A stretch of 64,000 nucleotides of DNA from Brienomyrus brachyistius. Its lineage: Eukaryota; Chordata; Actinopteri; Osteoglossiformes; Mormyridae. Below the pieces are notes generated by a model. The model saw only the letters and a program-made list of their open reading frames with translations, did not search any database and was not told the origin of the DNA. Below, piece by piece: positions 19,945-30,337 of the stretch. The stretch is taken from the NCBI RefSeq assembly GCF_023856365.1, contig NW_026042439.1, positions 241,939 through 305,938 of the forward strand, read 5' to 3'. Position 1 is the first letter of the stretch. Every line of letters starts with the position of its first letter. Position numbers and translations under genes: made by a program.

Positions 19945-19951
19945 AATTATA

Positions 19952-20421
19952 TGTTGGAGAAAGCGTCAGGCTTTCCACTCCAACTCTGCACACAGGACCA
20001 AACTACAGTACAGTATATGTTGGAGAAAGCGACAGGCTTTCCACTCCAACTCTGTACACACCATTAATTACGAGACAACACACTTAGAGTTTTACTTGCA
20101 CAAGGGTAACCACACTCTCTGCATGCTAGGCTACAAAGGAATGTGTTACAAAGGGTGGTTCCCCTTGGCACCTTTATTTATAGTCAATGGGGGGCAGGGG
20201 TCTTGGAGTGAGAACAAAGAAAAGACTGTGAGAGTAAGAAGAAGTTCTGGTTTTACTCAGGTGGACAACTATTTAAACACGTGCTCAGGATACGTGTAAA
20301 CTAATATAATCTAAAGTATGAAGGTAAAGGAAAACAAAATAATGTATATACATATTTACACTCATTGCTGATTATACAGAAATGATAACAAATGATTACT
20401 AACAGTTTCTTCAACCTAACA
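19952..20421 (-). repeat. 5' LTR of the retrovirus (viral orientation)
   Basis: 470 bp, same sequence as the other LTR. In the viral sense it begins TGTTAGGTTGAAG and ends CTTTCTCCAACA. TATAAATA at plus-strand 20175-20182 is the likely promoter TATA box, overlapping an AATAAA. The U5 internal repeat is described under findings. Confidence 0.92.
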
Positions 20422-20426
20422 ATGGG
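20422..20426. repeat. Retrovirus target-site duplication, right copy
   Basis: ATGGG directly after the LTR. It continues into TGTATCGAG, so the interrupted minisatellite unit resumes exactly. Confidence 0.9.
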
Positions 20427-20629
20427 TGTATCGAGACTAGTTGGTCATTATGGATAACTAAGTTGCACTAAAATTGGGTGAGCAGGCAAGGCATGTCACC
20501 CAGGTTGTGTGACAATTATTTTATATATATATGTATATATATATTCCCTCCACCACCCCTCCTTTACGGAGGACTGCTTTATTTTTAATATCCATTGCGA
20601 AAAAAAACACAAGAAAAAGAAAAAATATC

Positions 20630-20692
<63 letters not shown>

Positions 20693-20795
20693 GTGTGTCG
20701 AGACTAGATGGTCAGTATGGATAACTAAAGTGCACTAAAATTGGGTGAGCAGGCAAGGCATGTCACCCAGGTTGTGTGACAATTATTTTATATAA

Positions 20796-20837
<42 letters not shown>

Positions 20838-21152
20838 CATCCACCATCCCTCCTTTACGGAGAACTGCGTTATTTTTCTTTTCTATTGCTAATAAAAAAA
20901 CTATATATATGTACATATATATATATATATATATGGGTGTATCGAGACTAGTTGGTCATTATGGATAACTAAGTTGCACTAAAATTGGGTGAGCAGGCAA
21001 GGCATGTCACCCAGGTTGTGTGACAATTATTTTATATATATATGTATATATATATTCCCTCCACCACCCCTCCTTTACGGAGGACTGCTTTATTTTTAAT
21101 ATCCATTGCGAAAAAAAAACACAAGAAAAAAAAAAAATTTCTATATATATAC

Positions 21153-21196
<44 letters not shown>

Positions 21197-22060
21197 GTGT
21201 GTCGAGACTAGATGGTCAGTATGGATAACTAAGGTGCACTAAAATTGGGTGAGCAGGCAAGGCATGTCACCCAGGTTGTGTGACAATTATTTTATGTAAA
21301 TGTATATATATATATATATATTCCATCCACCATCCCTCCTTTACGGAGAACTGCGTTATTTTTCTTTTCTATTGCTAATAAAAAAACTATATATATATGT
21401 ACATATATATATATATATGGGTGTATCGAGACTAGTTGGTCATTATGGATAACTAAGTTGCACTAAAATTGGGTGAGCAGGCAAGGCATGTCACCCAAGT
21501 TGTGTGACAATTATTTTATATATATGTATATATATATTCCATCCACCATCCCTCCTTTATGGAGAACTGCGTTATTTTTATTGTCTATTGCAAAAAAAAA
21601 AACAAAAAAAACTATATATATATACATATATATTTATGGGTGTATCGAGACTAGATGGTCATTATGAATAACTAAGGTGCACTAAAACTGGGTGAGCAGG
21701 CAAGGCATGTCACCCAGGTTGTGTGACAATTATTTTATATATATGTATATATATATTCCATCCACCATCCCTCCTTTATGGAGAACTGCGTTATTTTTAT
21801 TGTCTATTGCAAAAAAAAAAACAAAAAAAACTATATATATATATACATATATATATATGGGTGTATCGAGACTAGAAGGTCATTATGCATAACTAAAGTG
21901 CACTAAAATTGGGTGAGCAGGAAAGGCATGTCACCCCAGTTGTGTGACAATTATTTTATATATATGTATATATATATATATATTCCCTCCACCACCCCTC
22001 CTCTACGGAGGACTGCTTTATTTTTATTTCCATTGCAAAAATAAAAAATTTTAAAACACA
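20422..22060. repeat. TA-rich minisatellite array, part 2 (unit A)
   Basis: Seven more units start at about 20424, 20691, 20935, 21195, 21419, 21638 and 21859. Types with CACAAGAAAAAG and TTCTATTGCTAATAAA alternate in the first four. The last unit degenerates into an A-rich run before the CA/TA microsatellite. Confidence 0.93.
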
Positions 22061-22139
22061 AAAAAAAAAAAAAACGAAAATAATAATAATAAAAATAATT
22101 TTGAATGTGTATTCAAATAAGTTTGAATGTGTGTGAACT

Positions 22140-22252
22140 ATATATAAATATATATATACACATGCATATACAGAAATATATACACACACACACATATATA
22201 TATATACACACACACACACAGACACACACTCACATAAACACATACACACACT
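22140..22252. repeat. TA/CA microsatellite
   Basis: Runs of TATATA and ACACAC with interruptions. It directly precedes the Tc1-like relic. Confidence 0.9.
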
Positions 22253-22620
22253 GTGTACAGTCTTATGCAAAGGTTTGGCACCCCTTGACAAATAACATCT
22301 TTTCAATTACAAAAGCAACAATATCAGTTAATACAGTCTCTTTAGGAACTGGGGGAAAAATACACAATATTTTCAGCAAACATTGATGAATAGTTACTTT
22401 TTATGCCATAAATTGAACAAAATTACAAAATAAAAACATTATTATGGCACTCTGCAAAAGTTTGGGCACCCTACGTAATCAGTACTTAGTAACACCTCCT
22501 CTGCCAGATATCACAGCTTACAAGCGCTTCTTATAGCCAGCTGAAAGGCTTTCAGTTCTTGTACTTGGGATTTTCTCACATTCTTCCTTGCAAAAGGCTT
22601 CTAGTTCTGTAATATTCTAA
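22253..22620 (-). mobile_element. 3' end of a second, degenerate Tc1-like element
   Basis: The segment holds the C-terminal transposase relic (22479-22616) and, beyond its stop, sequence with GTTTGGCACCCC (near 22274) and GTTTGGGCACCC (near 22461). This motif is frequent at ends of one fish Tc1-like family. The 5' two thirds of the element are missing. Confidence 0.6.
22479..22616 (-). pseudogene. Tc1-like transposase C-terminus, relic
   Basis: In one minus-strand frame I read NITELEAFCKEECEKIPS, then SAGYKKRL, an in-frame TAA, and AVISGRGGVTKY followed by TGA. The pattern E-x-W/C-x-x-IP...Y-x-x-R-x-x-A-V...GG-x-T-K-Y is the usual end of a Tc1 transposase. The internal stop and the lost N-terminal part make it dead. 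It belongs to a different family from the element at 7602-8770. Confidence 0.75.
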
Positions 22621-23140
22621 TATATCAAGGGCTGTATTGTCAAATAGGAGATCGGCAGCATTCTCCCACCTGAGAAAACTGTACTACAATGCCCTTGATA
22701 GTGTGTAGAAACACACTCGTCAGCTCTAGTCCTCCTGTAACAACGCAAAAGGACTGGCAACCCTCAGGTATTTATGCGTGCGATTGTATGATAAATTCAC
22801 CCTGACAGTCTCACACTTCTCTTGGTACCAACAGGTCTCATGGAATATATAAAAGGCAACTGCAACAATTATACTCGGCACTAAACATCGAGGCACGGAA
22901 ATGCAGCAGAGCTTGTGTATTTCTCAGGATGCATTCTAGTAAAATGCCCGGAAAATGAGCTAAAGACATATTTCAAGGGGCACTATATAAAACCGATGGA
23001 AATTTTACTGATTAAATAAAAGGAAAAGCATCGTTTGAAAAATCACAAATGTTTCTAAGATTCAATGCATCGCTTTTTGACCACATCATAGCGATGAACA
23101 CATCATTGTTCCTGACAATGTCCTAATACAGAAATAAAAC
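22621..23140. other. Unassigned stretch with a short inverted repeat and a TATA-like site
   Basis: TATCAAGGGC near 22623 pairs with GCCCTTGATA near 22691, giving a 10-bp stem with a loop of about 55 bases. A plus-strand TATAAAAGG occurs at 22847-22855, but only a 12-codon frame follows. No gene is supported. Confidence 0.35.
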
Positions 23141-23254
23141 TTTATGTTGGTAAACTCAAAAAGCCTTCAGCTGTCACACTGGCTAACGATCTCAAACGAT
23201 TATAAAGCAGCATTTTGAAAAGCGCTGTTTTAAAATAACAGATACAACACTTAC

Positions 23255-23543
23255 CTTGTCTTCTGGCCAAATGCTTTTCACGGCTTGGCACTCCAACGGT
23301 GCTGAAACGAAATTTGTATTTCCTCCTACCTCGTTGGCCCTTCAGTTCTTCTTTTCTCCCTTTGGATGTTTTTTTCCTTCTTCTTTGGATATTGTTTTTT
23401 ATTTTTGTTTGTTTTTTTTTACTTTGCATGTTTTTCCTTCTTCGGATATTATTTTTTTGGCTTATTTTTTTAGACGATGTTTTTTTCGTCTTCTTTAAAA
23501 ATTGATTTTTTTCGTCTTCTTTAAATATTGTTTTTTTTTTCAT
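23255..23543 (-). CDS. Short lysine/arginine-rich open first exon, unknown gene (unit A)
   Basis: ATG at 23543, then 96 codons of one open frame, ending in AGAAGACAAG followed by GTAAGTG, a near-perfect splice donor at 23255/23254. The product is extremely basic (KEDEKNQFLKKTKK, NIQRRRKKTSKGRK). It contains imperfect repeats of a purine-rich module with AATATCC-(A/G)AAGAAG. The last 25 residues (KFRFSTVGVPSREKHLARRQ) are less biased. The promoter-like cluster directly upstream and the donor suggest a transcribed first exon. I do not recognise the family and cannot find the next exon. Purine-rich low complexity can keep a frame open by chance, so the call is tentative. An identical copy lies at 50569-50857. 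Confidence 0.35.
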
Positions 23544-23634
23544 CCTTTTGATGTTGTTTTACGGAACAAGAGCCGTACAGTGCTACTCTATCAGGAGGTA
23601 GCGCCAACTGAACGCCTTGAAGCAGTACCCAGCT

Positions 23635-23735
23635 CTTTTATAGGGAGCGTCAACCCGAAGTCAAGTTCTAGAACGTTGCACTCACTTTTCATTGGTTTCC
23701 CAGCTATGCTGTCAGAATAATGTTTGCTGATTGGT
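23635..23735 (-). promoter_or_regulatory. TATA, heat-shock-element and two CCAAT boxes in promoter spacing
   Basis: On the minus strand, going downstream: CCAAT at 23734-23730, CCAAT at 23695-23691, TTCTAGAA at 23673-23666 (a perfect nTTCnnGAAn core) and TATAAAAG at 23642-23635. The ATG of the basic exon follows about 92 bp further on. The order and spacing resemble heat-shock or histone-type Pol II promoters. Confidence 0.5.
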
Positions 23736-23759
23736 CGAAAATTTTAAAACGTACCCGAG

Positions 23760-24206
23760 TACTGTAAAAAAAACTCAAGATCTTGCTACCCTACGGAGCA
23801 CCCATAAGGTGATTTTTTTTATACGTTATATGCAGCTATTTGTAGCAGGCCGTAATTAGACTAATCCACCCTTTGTCAATAAAGCCAACAAGAGAACAGG
23901 TTGCCCAAAGTTTGCTCAGGTACACGCCACAGCACAACCTTAAAAACACATCCAGCACAAATCACACTAGTGAATGACACAGCAAATCACAGCAATAAAA
24001 AAGACCCCTATGGGCAATCCAGCACCCAGACTACAGGTGCCAAAAGGCCCAGCCTGCCTAATAATGAACCCAAAATATACATACAACAAAGAAAAAGACA
24101 CAAACAAAAAAGAAAATAAAACTAGCCAGCTGCTCCCACTAAACCCCGCTCCCGAGGCCACTAAGCCGGCTGGCTTGATAATACACGATACAACCTCAGA
24201 TAAAAC
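23760..24206. other. No recognisable feature
   Basis: A- and C-rich sequence with short open frames but no domain or repeat signature that I can support. Confidence 0.35.
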
Positions 24207-24278
24207 ATATTAAAGCAACACCAGGGAGGTTTACAACCTGATCCTTAAAATTATCGACCCGTAATTCCACCTTGAAAA
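24207..24278. repeat. 72-bp direct repeat, left copy
   Basis: It begins ATATTAAAGCAACACCAGGG and ends CCACCTTGAAAA. It recurs at 25536-25607 with about six differences and brackets the Ty3-like integrase relic. Confidence 0.85.
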
Positions 24279-24917
24279 CCCCTAAAGAACAGTAGTTTAC
24301 CCCATGACTCACTGCCCCATTCAAACAAAAAAAAAACAGGTTTTTGGGGTAACCTTTAGGTCAGCTCTTCAAAACCAGGTATGAGGACTCTTCAGCTAAT
24401 CAGTCCTCTAATTAGAAATCTAATTAGGGAGTTGCAGCGAAAACCTGCATACACACCGGCCCTTTGCGGATAAGATTGTTCACCCCTGAAACAAGCAAAC
24501 AGAAAGGCTGCTACACTGCAAATTCAATATGCCCGCCGATGCTCCACCAAATCTATCAGGACCCTGCCTGTCTTTCCCGTGCCTGCTCCTTTGCCAATAT
24601 GCCCTACCATCGGAACATGCACAGCCATCTCGCCCCGGCTATGCCTCCAGTCCGAACTGCAGTTCCTATACCTGCCTATAATTGCCTGGCTACAATCCAT
24701 CCCCCAAAATGAAATTGATGACCCAACGATCACAGCTAAGAATTCTATCCCCAAACCACTGGTCTTCCTCCCCAACCGAACGATCATTCACTGACCGTGG
24801 TAACTTATAAGGGTTGGTATGATGACCAGTGGTGGACCTCACCGAACGTTTAACTGGTCTCTACACCTCGGGGGGGACATAACCTCCTCCATTATACGAG
24901 GCCTACTTGTGGATGCT

Positions 24918-25469
24918 CTATTGCGACCCCTCCCACCAGCCCTGTCCCCGTAAAATCACAGAGTCCTCATCCGATTCCATTTCTGTTGCCCCTGTGGGCA
25001 ACCCAGACTCAGGAGACATTACCAGAACATCTTCCCCTGACATAACAACCCCCTGTGGTACTGGACGCAACTCTGTTCGGTGAACTTGACGGACAACCCC
25101 GTCCCCCTCCATTGGAGTTGCAGAGTAAACTGCACCCTGATCTTGGGGACACCGAACTACCATATACAAACAGGCATCCCAATGATCCTGTATTTTACCT
25201 CGAACATGGTTCCGCAAACACACCAGCTGACCTTCATCAAACCCCTAATCATTAACCAACTCATTGTGTTTCCGATTTCGTGGTGTGGCTTGTTCCTCCA
25301 ACTAAGCCTTCACATACTCTTGAAGCACCTGCAAACTTTCCTGATGGTTTTGTACCCATTCCTCCAAAGGTCCACCATACTGACTGATCCCGGCAGGAGC
25401 CTGAAGATAGTGTATCGGTAATCGAGGCTCACAGCCAGACCTTAAATAAAAAGGCATCATCCAGTCATT
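24918..25469 (-). pseudogene. Ty3/gypsy-like integrase C-terminus, degenerate (unit A)
   Basis: One minus-strand frame reads MMPFYLRSGCEPRLPIHYL, then EEWVQNHQESLQVLQEYVKA, a TAG, LEEQATPRNRKHNELVND, another TAG, GFDEGQLVCLRNHVRGKIQD, and later GDGVVRQVHRTELRP. This is the usual end of a Ty3-type integrase: the F/Y-G-R-x-P-R-LP segment, a helical linker, then the G-x-x-V-L-R...VHR-x-x-L-R small barrel. Two stops make it dead. The remaining pol and gag are missing. It lies between 72-bp direct repeats. Confidence 0.7.
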
Positions 25470-25535
25470 TGGTGGGGTGTAGTATTGTAAGCTTCTCTGC
25501 TGGAGGAAGTGTGTGAAGCAAATTGTGCAAAAAAA

Positions 25536-25607
25536 ATATTAAAGCAACACCAGGGAGGTTTACATCTAGATCCTTAAAATGATCGACCTGCAATTCCACC
25601 TTGAAAA
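25536..25607. repeat. 72-bp direct repeat, right copy
   Basis: Pairs with 24207-24278. The two may be pieces of the element's own repeat, or a duplication that predates the insertion. Confidence 0.85.
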
Positions 25608-26379
25608 TCCAATTACCATATAAAGGATACAAGATGTAAAGATGACAAATGACATGGCACACATTTGTTGTTTAGACTGTTGTGTCAGGTTAATTGAAAG
25701 CTGAAGGATCTTAGTGTTTACTAGTCTAAGTAACAGAATGTCTAAACACTGTGCTTGCCTTTATGGGTTTTTAAGCAGAACATATAGGTATAGAAACATA
25801 TTAACATTACGTTTCACGATTCACTGACTGGAGAATAGGAGAATATACACATCAATATTACTACTTAAGTTAACTAACCCTAATCCCAACCCCTATTGGC
25901 ACGGAGCCCGCCAGGGTTCAGGTGAGATATAAATCTGTAATCTGTATCAATGGTTTTGCTATCCATACCCACCCTATTAATGTTAGCTTCCCAGGGTTTC
26001 TTGTTAGACAAGCTCTGTGTCTCTCTATACCCCCATTTACTGCACGACTGATTGTCCATTTATAAAGAATCAAATAGGGTGAAGATGGTTTTAGTTTACA
26101 ATTACTCTGGAAGGTGACCAGATTAAAAAAAACTAAATACCATGCCTACGTGTATGTAATCTCCATCACAGTCCCCATTTTCCCCATAATCCTCGTTTTG
26201 ATAGTGCCAATTTGTGTAATGTGAGTTTTTTTTTTTTTTTAAAAACTGTTATAGAAGAACATACTGGATGCCACATGTGTACAATTACCCCTTTCTAATT
26301 AGTGGGGTCCGTTGTGTCAGCTACAGCCTTTACTAACATACACATAAGTATACAGTCTTACAGCACTTTTGTTTTCCTT
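25608..26379. other. No recognisable feature
   Basis: AT-rich sequence with a poly-T run near 26227. No gene, RNA or known repeat is seen. Confidence 0.4.
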
Positions 26380-27055
26380 TTGTATTTAATGGTTTTCCAT
26401 TTAGGGGGCAGCATGGTGGTGCAGTGGTTAGCACTGTTGCCTCACACCTCTAGGGCCCGGGTTCGAGTCTCCACCTGGGTCACATGTGTGTGGAGTTTGC
26501 ATGTTCTACCCATGTCATCGTGGGGTTTCCTCCGGGTACTCTGGTTTCCCCAACAGTCCAAAAACATGCTGAGGCTAATTGGAGTTGCTAAATTGCCCAT
26601 AGGAGTGTATGCGTGAGTGAATAGTGTGTGAGTGTGCCCTGCGATGGGCTGGCCCGCCATCCTGAGTTGTTCCCTGTCTCGTGCCCATTGCTTCCGGGAT
26701 AGGCTCCAGACCCCCCGCGATCCAGTAGGATAAGCGGTTTGGAAAATGGATGGATGGATGGATGGACAGTTTTCCATTTGAGGAATTAGCAAAAAACTGC
26801 AGTGCATGATGGGTAGGATCTAAAGGCTGCCTAACGCCCTTAATTTGTTTGCAATTTCGCCAGGTAGGCTACCTTCTTTAAACTGCGTTTTGCTAGACTA
26901 CACATTTCGAGATGTTTTATTGTAGTCTTGGTAAATATATATATATAGTTTAGCCTAACCCAGCCACTTAAGGGAGCAAGCCAGCTCAGGTAGGTGCCAG
27001 TCCCAAGCCCGGATTAATGGAGAGGGTTGGCGTCAAGAAATAAAGAGAAATAAAG
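26380..27055 (-). repeat. Dispersed repeat, reverse copy, split by a SINE
   Basis: The reverse complement of this segment matches 3903-4349. The match is interrupted by the SINE at 26403-26768. The inverted pair lies about 22 kb apart in unit A. Confidence 0.7.
26403..26768 (+). mobile_element. tRNA-headed SINE with GGAT tail (unit A)
   Basis: It is flanked by an 11-bp target duplication GTTTTCCATTT (26392-26402 and 26769-26779). The head has a Pol III A box (TGGTGCAGTGG) and B box (GGTTCGAGTC). The body shows GTGGAGTTTGCATGTTCT, CCTCCGGGTACTC and AAATTGCCCATAGG, a pattern very common in teleosts. It ends in (GGAT)n. The clean duplication shows a true retroposition event into the older dispersed repeat. 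Confidence 0.85.
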
Positions 27056-27610
27056 ACAACTAATACTCCTAGTTTGCGAGATCTGACTGCAATGGCAGCA
27101 CTGCTACAAGGGTGTGGATAAATCTATACAAATATCACCTGCATGCACATTACTTCTTTTACAATAACCAACTCCTGATCCATACTGTTAGTCGTGAAAA
27201 AAAAAACTATCGTGTACATAGAGGCCCTGTGTAAAAAGATAACTGCCAAGGAAAAGATCAAAAACATTTATTTCAAGGATACAAAGTTTTTATGGTCATG
27301 TACAGTGTACAGTGCAATTCTTATTTGATTAACTTGAATGTCTCCACAGACTAGACGATTAAACAAATAAAGCAGCGCAACATTACAATAACTAATAACA
27401 AATAAACAAAGCTCACGAGTACTATTACAGTATTTATATCATTTATTTAAACTTAATTTTACCAGGTAAATTAACTACAAAGCAGTTACCACTGCTTTAC
27501 CTGCTTCTCGGGAGAAATAGCAGATATACGTCATGTATGTGACTAAATTCTTAAGCCAATAAGGGCAAAGTTGTGTCGTAATGGAGGCGGATCCAGTTTG
27601 TGCAGCCGGT
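27056..27610. other. Unassigned stretch
   Basis: AT-rich, with GTACAGTGTACAGTGCAATTC near 27301 that resembles a LINE 3' end motif. Nothing else is supported. Confidence 0.35.
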
Positions 27611-27896
27611 TAAAGACACTACGGGCATGTAAATGGAGAACGAAATTATAGTTATACCGAATCTCCTACACACAATACCAAGGTTACCAACTTTGGTCAG
27701 CTGACCGGAGTGAGACGTTCAATTCCCGTAAGATTTCTTTGCGCCAGCCTGAGAGTCTGAAAACACGTCACACCAGATGCATGAGAGATGGAAACCTGGG
27801 ATATTCAGTCGAATCAGATCAAATATGATGCTAAGTTAGTACTAAGTTAAAATATGTTCCGGACTTGTAACATGCACCCATGATTTGGAACAGTCA
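27611..27896. repeat. Direct repeat family R1, copy 1
   Basis: The segment from AAAGACACTACGGGCATGTA to CATGATTTGGAACAG recurs at 28320-28587 (with a short internal deletion) and 31621-31906. All are in the same orientation and have few substitutions. It defines the higher-order repeat around the tRNA-like array. Confidence 0.85.
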
Positions 27897-28319
27897 GCAG
27901 GCTGTCTCTGGCCACGCCCCCTACACTCGGTCCGGCCCCTGGCTTTTCCTGAATTCTGATTCCTTTAGATAAACATTGACTTCATTGATATTGTTATTGA
28001 TTTATCGACAGACCATCATACTTTTTAGACGTTATAATAACAACACTCTATTGATCCCCAAAGAGAGAAATTCTCTCCTTGCCTGCCCCCTCTTACTGTC
28101 CATGATACACAAGCACATATGTAGAAAAACGTCAGCTTGGAAGCCAAGGCTGGACTTAACCTACTCTATTCTGGTATTCTGTTCTCCCAAGTAAGGCATC
28201 CCAAGTTCGAATCCAACTTCCGACAAAAGTTCTTCAATCGCTACAGCACAATTTGAGCCACTGATCGGCTTTAATTGCTTTGTTTTATTTTTGCGTTTCA
28301 GGCAAAACTACATAACACT

Positions 28320-28587
28320 TAAAGACACTTCGGGCATGCAAATGGAGAACGAAATTATAGTTATACCGAATCTCCTACACACAATACCAAGGTTACCAAC
28401 TTTGGTCAGCTGGCCGGAGTGAGACGTTTCTCAGGCGCCAGCCTGAGAGTCTGAAAACACGTCACACCAGATGCATGAGAGATGGAAACCTGGGATATTC
28501 AGTCGAATCAGATCAAATATGATGCTAAGTTAGTACTAAGTTAAAATATGTTCCGCACTTGTAACATGCACCCATGATTTGGAACAG
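28320..28587. repeat. Direct repeat family R1, copy 2
   Basis: Same as 27611-27896 but lacking about 17 bases near 28425. The A/B copies are identical here. Confidence 0.85.
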
Positions 28588-28595
28588 CAGCATAC

Positions 28596-28955
28596 CTGTC
28601 AAGGTTTGGATTTGAAAATAAAGGAAATTTTCCGGCACCCGCCGTGAGCCATCCCACCACCGCAACCAGGCTCCAGTATCCCTTACATTTTAAGACAGGA
28701 AATATAAAATAATATAAATTATATAAAATATAATATAAATATAAATATAAATATATAAAATATATAAAATATATTTTTGGCCACAACCGGGATTCGAACC
28801 CCGGTCTCCCGTGTGAAAGGCGGCGATCTTACCACTACACTATCCAGCAACTATATAATATAAGGGAGATTTACGGGAAAATACTAATACGGGAGGACGG
28901 CGGGAAAGAGAAGTAAAATACGGTAGTTTCCCGGCCAAAACGGGAGACTTGACAG
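28596..28955. mobile_element. Possible non-autonomous DNA transposon with CTGTCAAG ends
   Basis: CTGTCAAG at 28596 and its complement CTTGACAG at 28948 bound about 360 bp that include ATTTACGGGAAAATAC and CCCGGCCAAAACGGGAG. I recall similar ends from hAT-like fish repeats. The terminal match is only 8 bp, so the call is weak. It encloses the first tRNA-like copy. Confidence 0.35.
28779..28851 (-). pseudogene. tRNA-like sequence, copy 1 (anticodon-loop TTC)
   Basis: The minus strand has an A box TAGTGTAGTGG, an anticodon-like loop CTTTCAC, and a B box GGTTCGAATCC. The 5' and 3' flanks do not form a 7-bp acceptor stem, and the anticodon stem has mismatches. It is a tRNA-derived pseudogene or SINE head, but both internal Pol III boxes are intact. 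Confidence 0.6.
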
Positions 28956-29591
28956 CCTGAGATGGTCAGCAGGCTGTCTCTGGCCACGCCCCCTACACCC
29001 TGGCTTTTCCAGCGTGTTCGCGAAAACGACTTCATTATTTATCGACAGACCATCATACTTTTTAGACGTTATAATAACAACACTCTATTGATCCCCCTCT
29101 TACTGTCCATGATACACAATGACGAGACACATGTTCACTAATGACGAGAACTATTCTATTTTTCATGCCGGGGGTCCTTCAAATCTTACATTTACAAATC
29201 TTGTTCTTGTTCTCTGCTTTCTCCTTTCTCGTTCCCGTAGATATATATTATTATACGGAGATTTACGGAGTCTTCAAAGACGGTCCGGCTCCAGCTCAAG
29301 GATCACTGTTGCTGTGGTGTAGATCAGCTGATCTGTAGTAGTCTTCTACGTACATCTTCTAGTAGACCTTCTGAGGGTACTTCACGCATTCTTGGTCGGA
29401 GGGTCCAGGTTTCCAGCTTAGCTTATTTCTTATTTCTCAGGTCAGCTGCTCTTGTATTCAGCCTACTAATATATATGGGGCTTGGTACCCAATCTCGGAA
29501 TGTGGGGATGATGATATATATATTATATAAAATATAATATAAATATAAATATAAATATATAAAATATATAAAATATATAAAATATATTTTT

Positions 29592-29664
29592 GGCCACAAC
29601 CGGGATTCGAACCCCGGTCTCCCGTGTGAAAGGCGGCGATCTTACCACTACACTATCCAGCAAC
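29592..29664 (-). pseudogene. tRNA-like sequence, copy 2
   Basis: 73-nt sequence identical to copy 1 by eye. Same intact A and B boxes and unpaired acceptor. Confidence 0.6.
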
Positions 29665-30337
29665 TATATAATATAAGGGAGATTTACGGGAAAATACTAA
29701 TACGGGAGGACGGCGGGAAAGAGAAGTAAAATACGGTAGTTTCCCGGCCAAAACGGGAGACTTGACAGCCTGAGATGGCTGTCTCTGGCCACGCCCCCTA
29801 CAGTCGGTCCGGCCCCTGGCTTTTCCAGCGTGTTCGCGAAAACGACTTCATTATTTATCTGATTGATTTATCGACAGACCATCATACTTTTTAGACGTTA
29901 TAATAACAACACTCTATTGATCCCCCTCTTACTGTCCATGATACACAATGACGAGACACATGTTCACTAATGACGAGAACTATTCTATTTTTCATGCCGG
30001 GTCCTTCAAATCTTACATTTACAAATCTTGTTCTTGTTCTCTGCTTTCTCGTTCCCGTAGATATATATTATTATACGGAGATTTACGGAGTCTTCAAAGA
30101 CGGTCCGGCTCCAGCTCAAGGATCACTGTTGCTGTGGTGTAGATCAGCTGATCTGTTTCCAGCTTAGCTTATTTCTTATTTCTCAGGTCAGCTGCTCTTG
30201 TATTCAGCCTACTAATATATATGGGGCTTGGTACCCAATCTCGGAATGTGGGGATGATGATATATATATTATATAAAATATAATATAAATATAAATATAA
30301 ATATATAAAATATATAAAATATATAAAATATATTTTT

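Larger units (their letters stand above)
19366..19951 (-). other. Retroviral leader
   Basis: The 586 bases between the 5' LTR and gag hold the primer site, a splice donor and a direct repeat. They should include the packaging signal, which I cannot define from sequence alone. No open frame here is convincing. Confidence 0.7.
11706..20421 (-). mobile_element. Young class I-like endogenous retrovirus, complete, only in unit A
   Basis: An 8,716-bp provirus on the minus strand lies between two apparently identical 470-bp LTRs with TG...CA ends and a 5-bp ATGGG target duplication. In viral order it carries the 5' LTR, a tRNA-Tyr-type primer site, leader, gag, pro, pol, env, a polypurine tract and the 3' LTR. 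The integrase C-terminus with GPY and WIHKSHC motifs, the Env CX6CC, and gag-pro-pol separated by stops in one frame all fit the gamma/epsilon-like class I lineage. It interrupts a minisatellite unit. Identical LTRs and the empty site in unit B point to a recent insertion after the duplication. All genes are open except for the two UGA codons described separately. Confidence 0.93.

Noticed and set aside
8771..22060. Regular repeats that could be taken for a CRISPR array
   Set aside because: Units are 200-270 bp and continuous with no unique spacers, and the context is a fish genome.
22847..22960. Plus-strand gene from the TATAAAAGG near 22847
   Set aside because: The first ATG gives a 12-codon frame and no splice structure could be supported.
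28779..28851. Functional tRNA-Glu gene
   Set aside because: The acceptor ends do not pair and the anticodon stem has mismatches; only the internal promoter boxes are good.
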